In this document: piece by piece, positions 1 through 5,036 of the stretch | Numbering within the stretch: the first letter of the stretch is position 1 | Layout: each line of letters begins with the position of its first letter | Origin: Giesbergeria sp. | Lineage (GTDB): Bacteria; Pseudomonadota; Gammaproteobacteria; Burkholderiales; Burkholderiaceae_C | Reading direction: 5' to 3' | DNA: 7,337 nucleotides | NCBI GenBank assembly: GCA_017998735.1 | Contig: JAGOCN010000080.1 | Span: forward strand, 1 to 7,337 | The notes under the pieces: model-generated | What the model was told of the DNA's origin: nothing | The model's database searches: none | Seen by the model: only the letters and a program-made list of their open reading frames with translations | Position numbers and translations under genes: made by a program

Positions 1-1194
1 GACGACATTTCCGAAGCGTCGCTGCTGGACGCCGCCCGCACGGTGCGCTCGATTGGCGCGCAGGCCAAAAATGGCCGCGCCAAGGTGGCGCGCAGCAAGG
101 TGGCGCAAAGCCGCAGCCTTTACCCCGGCCTGGACCCGATTGCCAGCCTGGACAGCACCGCCAAGGTGAAATTGCTGGAGCAGGTCGAGCAGCGCGCGCG
201 CAACAAGGACCCGCGTGTGGCGCAGGTCATGGCCGGGCTGGCCAGCGAATACGACGTGGTGCTGGTGGCACGCGCCGATGGCCTGCTTGCCGCCGATGTG
301 CGCCCGCTGGTGCGCCTGTCGGTGACGGTGATTGCCGAGCAGGGCGGGCGCCGCGAGGTCGGCTCGGCCGGCGGCGGCGGGCGCTTTGGCCTGGCGTACT
401 TTGACGACGCGCAAATCACCAAATACGTGGACGAGGCGGTCAACGCCGCGCTGGTCAACCTCGAATCGCGCCCGGCCCCGGCCGGCGAAATGACCGTGGT
501 GCTGGGCCCCGGCTGGCCCGGCATCCTGCTGCACGAGGCCATTGGCCACGGGCTGGAAGGCGACTTCAACCGCAAGGGCTCGTCGGCTTTCAGCGGCCGG
601 GTCGGCCAGCGCGTGGCGGCCAAGGGCGTCACGGTGCTGGACGACGGCACCATCAACGACCGGCGCGGTTCGCTCAATGTGGACGACGAGGGCCACGCCA
701 GCCAGCGCAATGTGTTGATCGAAGACGGCATATTGCAAGGCTATCTGCAGGACTCGCTCAATGCCCGCCTGATGGGCGTGGCGTCCACCGGCAACGCCCG
801 GCGCGAAAGCTATGCGCACATTCCCATGCCGCGCATGACCAACACCTACATGCTCGGCGGCGACAGGAACCCGGAGGAAATCGTCGCCAGCATCAAGAAA
901 GGCCTGTATGCCACCAACTTTGGCGGCGGACAGGTGGACATCACGTCGGGCAAGTTCGTGTTCTCGGCCAGCGAAGCCTACTGGGTGGAAAACGGCAAGA
1001 TCCTGTACCCGGTCAAGGGCGCCACCATCATCGGCAGCGGCCCCGAGTCGCTGAAAAAGGTCAGCATGATCGGCAACGACCTGAAGCTCGACAGCGGCGT
1101 GGGCACCTGCGGCAAGGAAGGCCAGAGCGTGCCCGTGGGCGTGGGCCAACCCACCATCCGCATCGAAGGCCTGACCGTGGGCGGCACGGCATGA
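1..1194 (+). CDS. tldD: TldD metalloprotease subunit (5' end outside window)
   Basis: TldD pairs with TldE/PmbA to form a cytoplasmic zinc protease that degrades unfolded peptides; in E. coli it also trims the microcin B17 precursor and acts on the CcdA antitoxin (family knowledge). The frame is open from base 1, so the GTG at 43 is an internal Val codon and the true start lies upstream; 397 residues are visible of a family length near 480. The zinc motif HEAIGH (HExxxH) lies at 532-549, followed by [16 protein letters not shown]. The C-terminal block [17 protein letters not shown] carries the cysteine expected to be the third zinc ligand, and the protein ends in the family-typical TVGGTA. 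The 3' end is therefore intact although foreign-looking genes begin exactly there: its TGA overlaps the next ATG as ATGA. Codon use is strongly GC-rich, as in the native genes further right. Confidence 0.96.
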   Translation, partial: DDISEASLLDAARTVRSIGAQAKNGRAKVARSKVAQSRSLYPGLDPIASLDSTAKVKLLEQVEQRARNKDPRVAQVMAGLASEYDVVLVARADGLLAADVRPLVRLSVTVIAEQGGRREVGSAGGGGRFGLAYFDDAQITKYVDEAVNAALVNLESRPAPAGEMTVVLGPGWPGILLHEAIGHGLEGDFNRKGSSAFSGRVGQRVAAKGVTVLDDGTINDRRGSLNVDDEGHASQRNVLIEDGILQGYLQDSLNARLMGVASTGNARRESYAHIPMPRMTNTYMLGGDRNPEEIVASIKKGLYATNFGGGQVDITSGKFVFSASEAYWVENGKILYPVKGATIIGSGPESLKKVSMIGNDLKLDSGVGTCGKEGQSVPVGVGQPTIRIEGLTVGGTA

Positions 1195-2231
1195 GCGCAG
1201 TTATTGCGCCTTCGGACGACAACGACCAAGAGCGGAGTAGAAAGAAATCTGGCAAGTTAGGCTTAGAGTTGCCCGCCCAAGAAGCACCAGGCTTGCTGGA
1301 AGTGTTTGATGCAAATGCGCGAGCAGTGGTTTACAACGGCGGCTGTGAAAATTTGCTCGCTAGCCTGCCCAGTGCTTCTATCCAACTCATCGTCACCTCG
1401 CCGCCTTATAACCTTGGCAAGGTATATGAGAAACGAGTTCACCTTGAGCAATATTTAGAGTGGCAAGCCAAGGTAATTGACGAATGTGTTCGTGTTTTAT
1501 CACCTGGAGGTAGTATTTGCTGGCAGGTGGGCAATTTTGTGGTGGATGGCGAGGTCGTGCCATTGGACATCGTTTTGTACCCGCTGTTTACCAAACACGG
1601 GCTCAAGCTACGCAACCGCATAGTCTGGCATTTTGAGCATGGGCTGCATTGCTCCAAGCGATTGTCAGGGCGGCATGAGACGATTCTGTGGTTTACAAAA
1701 GGCGATACCTACAAGTTCAATCTTGATCCCATCCGTGTCCCGCAAAAGTACCCTGGAAAAAAACATTTCAAAGGGGCTAAGGCTGGCCAGCTCTCGGGAA
1801 ATCCACTGGGCAAGAATCCAGGTGACGTTTGGATAATCCCAAACGTCAAAAACAACCACGTTGAAAAAACAATGCACCCTTGCCAATTTCCCGTGGAGTT
1901 GGTAGACCGATTGGTTTTGTCGCTGTCTGACAAAGATGACTGGGTTCTCGACCCCTTTCTTGGGGTGGGCACCACAGTTGCTTCGGCTGTGCTGCGTGGT
2001 CGCCGAGGCTGCGGATCCGAGAAGATGCCGGTGTATGTAGAAATCGCGCGTTCGCGCGTCAAGCAAGCCATGGAGGGCCTGCTGCCGGTGCGCGCAATGC
2101 ACACGCCGGTTTACAACCCTGCCGACGCTGGAAAGTCGCTGACAACGAATGTGTGGAACACCCCCCGCCAAGAGGTATGGCAGCAAGAGCGATTGGTGGA
2201 AGAAGACCGAAAAAAATACGAAGGCACTTGA
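1191..2231 (+). CDS. Type II DNA methyltransferase, beta class, partner of the BstYI-like endonuclease
   Basis: This 346-residue AdoMet-dependent DNA methyltransferase should protect host DNA from the endonuclease encoded directly downstream. The catalytic motif IV, TSPPYN (residues 69-74), precedes the AdoMet-binding motif [11 protein letters not shown] (253-262); this order defines the beta class. Between them lie a hydrophilic recognition region (about 150-220, including [10 protein letters not shown]) and the helix [17 protein letters not shown] (226-242) typical of motif X. SPPY is common in N4-cytosine enzymes, so N4-methylcytosine is the likelier product, but N6-adenine cannot be excluded. 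The target is inferred from the partner as RGATCY. The ATG overlaps the tldD stop (ATGA) and no other in-frame ATG lies upstream of the catalytic domain. No strong Shine-Dalgarno is visible, which fits coupling to tldD. Codons such as TTA, AAA and TTT are far more frequent than in the neighbours, suggesting horizontal transfer. One GGATCC site lies within the gene at 2013-2018. Confidence 0.93.
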   Translation: MSAVIAPSDDNDQERSRKKSGKLGLELPAQEAPGLLEVFDANARAVVYNGGCENLLASLPSASIQLIVTSPPYNLGKVYEKRVHLEQYLEWQAKVIDECVRVLSPGGSICWQVGNFVVDGEVVPLDIVLYPLFTKHGLKLRNRIVWHFEHGLHCSKRLSGRHETILWFTKGDTYKFNLDPIRVPQKYPGKKHFKGAKAGQLSGNPLGKNPGDVWIIPNVKNNHVEKTMHPCQFPVELVDRLVLSLSDKDDWVLDPFLGVGTTVASAVLRGRRGCGSEKMPVYVEIARSRVKQAMEGLLPVRAMHTPVYNPADAGKSLTTNVWNTPRQEVWQQERLVEEDRKKYEGT

Positions 2232-2842
2232 TGAAAATCGTGAAAACATATTCACATTTAAATGGCCTTGAATACTTGCTCGTACACAAAAAGAACTTAT
2301 GGCTGGAAGTCCTTGACGTGATCGGCGACATCGACGCGACCCAGTGCAAAACCAAAGTCAGCAAAGAGTCGCGCATGAAGGGGGAAGCGAAATACAGCCC
2401 CATCGACATGAACCGGCAATTTCACCAAAGATTGTCTGCGAAAGAGTGGACCGAGAGCCGGGTGACTTATTGGGTGACGGATGATGAGAAACTCATTCGC
2501 CAAACCTTGCCGATGCCTGCCGACGAACAAAAGGCTGCCATCAGCAAAACGGGCAGAAAACCAATCCTGAGTTACAACCAGACGGATTTCGTCAAGGATC
2601 GCGTCGCCATTGAGGTGCAATTTGGCAAATATGCATTCGTCGCCTACGACCTTTTTGTGAAGCATCTGGCTTTCTATGTGCGCGATCAGATCGATGTCGG
2701 CATTGAGATTCTGCCGATGAAGGCGTTGCAGTCAGATATGTCGTCTGGCCCTGGGTACTACGAAGGAGAGTTGTACAACGTGATTCGTAATGGGCGCGGC
2801 GTGCCATCTGTGCCTCTGGTGATTGTTGGTATTGCCCCCTGA
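2231..2842 (+). CDS. Type II restriction endonuclease, BstYI/BglII family (predicted RGATCY)
   Basis: The 203-residue product is recognised as a close relative of BstYI, a family that also includes BglII. From memory of BstYI, shared stretches include YSHLNGLEY (residues 7-15), SYNQTDFVKDRVAIEVQFGK (114-133), AYDLFVKH (138-145), EILPMK (159-164) and YYEGELYNVIR (177-186). The active site reads D119-x8-E128-x-Q130, the same spacing as Asp84, Glu93 and Gln95 of BglII. BstYI cuts R^GATCY, so cleavage of RGATCY to leave GATC overhangs is the inferred activity. The start is the ATG overlapping the methyltransferase stop as TGATG. The frame is open further back to 2153, but that stretch lies inside the methyltransferase gene and adds residues foreign to the family. 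No controller (C) gene is present. Base composition is relatively AT-rich, matching the methyltransferase. The gene is intact, with no missing active-site residue. Confidence 0.94.
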   Translation: MKIVKTYSHLNGLEYLLVHKKNLWLEVLDVIGDIDATQCKTKVSKESRMKGEAKYSPIDMNRQFHQRLSAKEWTESRVTYWVTDDEKLIRQTLPMPADEQKAAISKTGRKPILSYNQTDFVKDRVAIEVQFGKYAFVAYDLFVKHLAFYVRDQIDVGIEILPMKALQSDMSSGPGYYEGELYNVIRNGRGVPSVPLVIVGIAP

Positions 2843-2878
2843 TCAGTGCGCTAGATTGGAGCCCAGTAATTTGCGCAG

Positions 2879-2916
2879 CACCTGCGGAAAAGAAAGCCAA
2901 AGCGTGCCGCTGGGCG
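2879..2916 (+). pseudogene. Diverged relic of a tldD 3' end
   Basis: These 38 bases match tldD 1104-1141 at 32 positions by hand alignment. Read in the same frame they give TCGKESQSVPLGA against [13 protein letters not shown] in tldD, the block holding the probable zinc-binding cysteine. Most differences are third-position changes (GGC/GGA, AAG/AAA, CAG/CAA, CCC/CCG), the pattern of a homologous coding sequence that diverged under selection rather than a fresh duplication. The fragment is in the same orientation as tldD, 36 bases beyond the endonuclease stop, and is not preceded by recognisable tldD sequence. A later weak resemblance (GAAGGC followed by loosely similar bases from about 2921) could be a further remnant. 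It makes the restriction-modification genes an insert between imperfect direct repeats. Confidence 0.7.
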
Positions 2917-2950
2917 CGCCAGAAGGCTGCAGCAGCGCCGGTTTCACATG

Positions 2951-2978
2951 CTGCAGTGCAGCGCGGCTGTGCTATATT
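2951..2978 (+). promoter_or_regulatory. Extended -10 promoter of the DAHP synthase leader
   Basis: TATATT at 2973-2978 is preceded by TG at 2970-2971, giving an extended -10 (TGnTATATT). A poor -35, CTGCAG, sits at 2951-2956 with a 16-base spacer; extended -10 promoters tolerate weak -35 boxes. Transcription would begin around 2985-2986, on or next to the ATG of the leader peptide at 2986. The promoter lies beyond the restriction-modification insert and the tldD relic, so the biosynthetic gene has its own start. Confidence 0.65.
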
Positions 2979-2985
2979 GCGCCCC

Positions 2986-3042
2986 ATGCAACTGCGCAGC
3001 GCTTTCCACTTTTGGTTTTACGTCTCAGTCCCTGGCGGATGA
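2986..3042 (+). CDS. Aromatic amino acid leader peptide (attenuator ORF)
   Basis: This ORF codes for an 18-residue peptide, MQLRSAFHFWFYVSVPGG, ending in TGA. Five of the six residues 7-12 (Phe-His-Phe-Trp-Phe-Tyr) are aromatic and all three aromatic amino acids are represented, exactly the end products of the pathway whose first enzyme is encoded 149 bases downstream. The peptide's function is its translation: a ribosome stalled on 3004-3021 for lack of charged tRNA leaves 3034-3046 free, whereas a ribosome reaching the stop at 3040-3042 covers it. No Shine-Dalgarno precedes the ATG (only TTGCGCCCC), and the -10 box ends 7 bases before it, so the transcript should start at or within a base or two of the AUG. 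Trp leader ORFs with this leaderless arrangement are known in Sinorhizobium meliloti (from memory). It is too short for routine gene callers. Confidence 0.87.
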   Translation: MQLRSAFHFWFYVSVPGG

Positions 3043-3087
3043 GAGGCCACAGCGCGCAAGCACCTGAACACCTTCCTACCAACCGCC
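3024..3087 (+). promoter_or_regulatory. Attenuator: pause (1:2) and antiterminator (2:3) hairpins
   Basis: Two overlapping hairpins are visible. Pause hairpin: CTCA-g-TCC (3024-3031) pairs with GGATGAG (3037-3043), 7 pairs with one bulge, its 3' arm spanning the leader stop codon. Antiterminator: 3034-3046 (GGCGGATGAGAGG) pairs with 3075-3087 (CCTACCAACCGCC) in 10 of 13 positions, with blocks GGCGG/CCGCC, TG/CA and AGG/CCT. The antiterminator's 3' arm overlaps the first arm of the terminator (3081-3088), so the two exclude each other. The geometry is that of ribosome-mediated attenuation: stalling at the aromatic codons masks the 5' arm of the pause hairpin and frees strand 2 to pair with strand 3. 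Pairings were found by eye; no energies were calculated. Confidence 0.78.
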
Positions 3088-3120
3088 GATGCTGCAAAGC
3101 CCGGCGGTTTTTTGTTTTTT
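3081..3120 (+). terminator. Intrinsic terminator of the DAHP synthase attenuator
   Basis: AACCGCCG (3081-3088) and CGGCGGTT (3102-3109) form a perfect 8-bp stem around a 13-base loop. The stem is followed by an uninterrupted T run through 3113, then G and six more T. It lies between the aromatic leader peptide and the DAHP synthase start, with no gene ending just before it, so it acts as the conditional stop of the attenuator rather than as an operon end. Confidence 0.9.
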
Positions 3121-3126
3121 AAGCGG

Positions 3127-3169
3127 TTTTTCTTTCTCCCCTTCTTTCCTTTTCTGCTTTTTTCCCCCT
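3127..3169 (+). other. Pyrimidine tract in the DAHP synthase 5' UTR
   Basis: Apart from a single G at 3156, this 43-base stretch is entirely C and T. It lies just after the attenuator's T run and ends 21 bases before the start codon. It should keep the ribosome-binding region unstructured and could bind Rho, Hfq or ribosomal protein S1, but no specific function can be shown. The Shine-Dalgarno GAGAGGA follows at 3177-3183. Confidence 0.5.
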
Positions 3170-3190
3170 ACCCCACGAGAGGATGCTCCC

Positions 3191-4378
3191 ATGACGGCCC
3201 ACAACACCCCCGCCACCAGTGATTCCTGGTACCGCAGCGTCGAGAAAACCAGCCAGACCGACGACGAACGTATCAAGGACATCACCGTGTTGCCACCCCC
3301 CGAGCATCTGATCCGCTTTTTCCCGATCCGCGCCACGGCGGTCGAAGGGCTGGTGTCGCAGACACGCCAGAACATCCACCGCATCATGCGCGGCCAGGAC
3401 GACCGCCTGCTGGTGGTCATCGGCCCGTGCTCCATCCACGACCCGGCGGCTGCGCTGGACTACGCACGCCGCCTGCAGGCCGTGCGCGAGCAGTACCAGG
3501 ACACGCTGGAAATCGTGATGCGCGTGTACTTTGAAAAGCCCCGCACCACGGTGGGCTGGAAGGGCCTGATCAACGACCCCTACCTGGACGAGAGCTACCG
3601 CATCGACGAAGGCCTGCGCATTGCACGCCAGCTGCTGATCGAGATCAACCGCCTGGGCGTGCCGGCCGGCAGCGAGTTCCTGGACGTGATCTCGCCCCAG
3701 TACATCGGCGACCTGATCAGCTGGGGTGCCATTGGCGCGCGCACCACCGAAAGCCAGGTGCACCGCGAGCTGGCCTCAGGTTTGTCGGCGCCGATCGGCT
3801 TCAAGAACGGCACCGACGGCAACATCCGCATTGCCACCGACGCGATCCAGTCGGCCAGCCGCAGCCACCACTTTCTGTCGGTGCACAAAAGCGGCCAGGT
3901 GGCGATTGTCGACACCGAGGGCAACCCCGACTGCCACGTCATCCTGCGCGGCGGCAAGGCACCCAACTACGACGCGCACAGCGTGGCCGCCGCCTGCCAG
4001 GACCTGGTCGCCGCCAAGCTGCCGGCATCGCTGATGGTGGACTGCAGCCATGCCAACAGCAGCAAGCAGCATGAAAAGCAGAAGGACGTGGCCAGCGACA
4101 TTGCCGCGCAGATCGCCGGCGGCTCGCACAGCGTGTTTGGCGTGATGATCGAAAGCCACCTGCAGGCAGGCGCGCAGAAGTTCACCGCCGGCAAGGACCT
4201 GCCGAGCGCGCTGGAGTACGGCAAGAGCATCACCGATGCCTGCCTGGGCTGGGAAGATTCGCTGCAGTCGCTGGCAGAGCTGGCTGCTGCGGTGCAGGCA
4301 CGGCGCAATCAGCAGCAGCCACAGCAGCTGCCAGCTACCGGAAAGGCTGCGGCCGGTGCGGCTGCGGCCACGGTGTAA
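3191..4378 (+). CDS. aroG: 3-deoxy-7-phosphoheptulonate (DAHP) synthase, type I (AroF/G/H family)
   Basis: The enzyme condenses phosphoenolpyruvate with erythrose 4-phosphate to DAHP, the first step of the shikimate pathway, in the cytoplasm. The metal ligands of E. coli AroG (Cys61, His268, Glu302, Asp326) correspond to Cys80 in GPCSIHD, His287 in DCSHANSS, Glu321 in MIESH and Asp349 in SITDACLGWED. Other family blocks are RVYFEKPRTTVGWKGLINDP (111-130), GARTTESQVHRELASGL (182-198) and GFKNGTDGN (203-211). The ATG at 3191 has GAGAGGA 7 bases upstream; the frame is open back to 3089, but that part is the terminator and pyrimidine tract. At 395 residues it exceeds E. coli AroG by about 45, partly through a longer N-terminus and a low-complexity tail, QQQPQQLPATGKAAAGAAAA (374-393). 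Which aromatic amino acid feedback-inhibits it cannot be decided here, so aroG is a family-level symbol. Expression is probably controlled by the upstream attenuator. Confidence 0.96.
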   Translation: MTAHNTPATSDSWYRSVEKTSQTDDERIKDITVLPPPEHLIRFFPIRATAVEGLVSQTRQNIHRIMRGQDDRLLVVIGPCSIHDPAAALDYARRLQAVREQYQDTLEIVMRVYFEKPRTTVGWKGLINDPYLDESYRIDEGLRIARQLLIEINRLGVPAGSEFLDVISPQYIGDLISWGAIGARTTESQVHRELASGLSAPIGFKNGTDGNIRIATDAIQSASRSHHFLSVHKSGQVAIVDTEGNPDCHVILRGGKAPNYDAHSVAAACQDLVAAKLPASLMVDCSHANSSKQHEKQKDVASDIAAQIAGGSHSVFGVMIESHLQAGAQKFTAGKDLPSALEYGKSITDACLGWEDSLQSLAELAAAVQARRNQQQPQQLPATGKAAAGAAAATV

Positions 4379-4389
4379 GCTGGGGTTTC

Positions 4390-4432
4390 GGGGGCTTTCA
4401 GGCCCTCCTGCCTTTTTTCGGACCCCCCTTTT
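4390..4432 (+). terminator. Possible weak terminator after the DAHP synthase gene
   Basis: The short gap after the DAHP synthase stop holds GGGC/GCCC and CAGG/CCTG small stems followed by CCTTTTTT (4411-4418), and a longer GGGGG (4390-4394) to CCCCC (from 4423) pairing followed by TTTT (4429-4432). None is a clean strong hairpin. Partial termination before the small gene at 4450 is possible, as is read-through. Confidence 0.35.
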
Positions 4433-4449
4433 GACCCAGGAAGATTGCC

Positions 4450-4761
4450 ATGCGCCGTGAAGTCTCCGTCACCCTTTCGCTCCAGCAGGAACACCGTTTT
4501 GACCTGGAAGGCCAGGCGCCTCTGGACAACGAGCTGGCAAGGCACTGGCTGGACACGCAGTTCATTGCACTGGAATGCGAGCCGCTGCGCGCCAGCGGCA
4601 AGGTGCTGACGGCCGACAAGGTGCTGACCGTGGCCATGGCCGCCGGCGCCGGCCGGTTTGCCGACCCGGCATGGTCCATGGACTTTGCCCGCGCCACCAG
4701 CGCAGCATTGGGCAAGCCGGTGGTGCGGGTGGACGTGCCGTCGATGGCCATCACCTACTGA
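4450..4761 (+). CDS. Small conserved-looking protein of unknown function
   Basis: I do not recognise this 103-residue protein. It looks real: an ATG with AGGAAGA 5 bases upstream, GC-rich native codon use, and a balanced soluble composition. It has no signal peptide, membrane helix, cysteine pair or known catalytic motif; the single Cys is at residue 43. The C-terminal half (RFADPAWSMDFARATSAALG, residues 69-88, then KPVVRVDVPSMAITY) suggests a small alpha/beta domain ending in a beta strand. The first residues, MRREVSVTLSL, resemble the start of some betaproteobacterial OsmC-like proteins, but the OsmC core does not follow. It lies 71 bases after the DAHP synthase stop on the same strand and may be cotranscribed with it; its own promoter is not evident. 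Confidence 0.8.
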   Translation: MRREVSVTLSLQQEHRFDLEGQAPLDNELARHWLDTQFIALECEPLRASGKVLTADKVLTVAMAAGAGRFADPAWSMDFARATSAALGKPVVRVDVPSMAITY

Positions 4762-4797
4762 TTGGCCCGTGCCGGAGCGCCCTGCAAGGGCAGGACT

Positions 4798-4870
4798 GTC
4801 AGAAAAAATCTGGCCAAAATGGCCTCCAGCGCTTGCTGGCTGTGCGCCAGCAGCTATGCTTTCAATAGCA
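4798..4870 (+). repeat. Intergenic palindromic repeat, Comamonadaceae type
   Basis: This stretch contains an inverted repeat GCTGGC (4835-4840) / GCCAGC (4846-4851) around TGTGC, a second small palindrome GGCCA/TGGCC (4812-4824), and a flank TGCTTTCAATAGCA. Read on the minus strand it follows the order TGCTATT, AGCTGCTGGCG, AAGCGCTGGAGGCC, TTTGGCCAGATTTTTT. That resembles, from memory, a short dispersed repeat abundant between genes in Acidovorax, Polaromonas and related genera. It carries no gene. It lies between the small gene at 4450 and the convergent mpl, where it could also help to end transcripts. Confidence 0.6.
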
Positions 4871-4935
4871 TTTTCACCGCAGGAAGAAGGTGCCGACTGC
4901 AGGCCGCCGCAATAGCGCCTTTGGGTTGGCTGGCT

Positions 4936-4963
4936 TCAGGCGTCAGGGGTCAGGGGTCAGGCA
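4936..4963 (+). repeat. Four tandem heptamers (TCAGGSR-like)
   Basis: TCAGGCG, TCAGGGG, TCAGGGG and TCAGGCA follow one another without spacers. They lie in the non-coding stretch 4762-5036, downstream of both flanking genes, which converge here. Such short tandem arrays can change copy number by slippage; no function is suggested by the position. The rest of this 275-base stretch, outside the palindromic repeat and these heptamers, shows nothing further I can support. Confidence 0.6.
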
Positions 4964-5036
4964 TCAAATGGTGGATGGATGAAATTTTTCAGCACCCTCC
5001 ACAAACCCGCCCTTTCGTCCACCCGCTCGCCCACCC

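Noticed and set aside
43..1194. GTG at 43 as the start of tldD
   Set aside because: The frame is open from base 1 and the protein would lack about a fifth of the family length; it is an internal Val codon of a gene beginning outside the window.
2153..2230. N-terminal extension of the endonuclease from the ATG at 2153
   Set aside because: It lies within the methyltransferase gene in another frame and gives a Pro/Arg-rich sequence not seen in the family; the TGATG overlap start at 2231 gives [10 protein letters not shown], which fits BstYI.
3004..3015. Histidine-responsive leader
   Set aside because: There is only one His codon among five aromatic codons, and the downstream gene is DAHP synthase, so an aromatic response is the simpler reading.
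2823..3122. 99-codon open frame across the aroG leader
   Set aside because: It runs through the tldD relic, promoter, leader ORF and terminator; its composition is Cys/Arg-rich and it has no start signal. Only the short relic segment is meaningful.
4936..4963. CRISPR-like or iteron array
   Set aside because: The units are only 7 bases, contiguous, without spacers, and not near any replication or cas gene.
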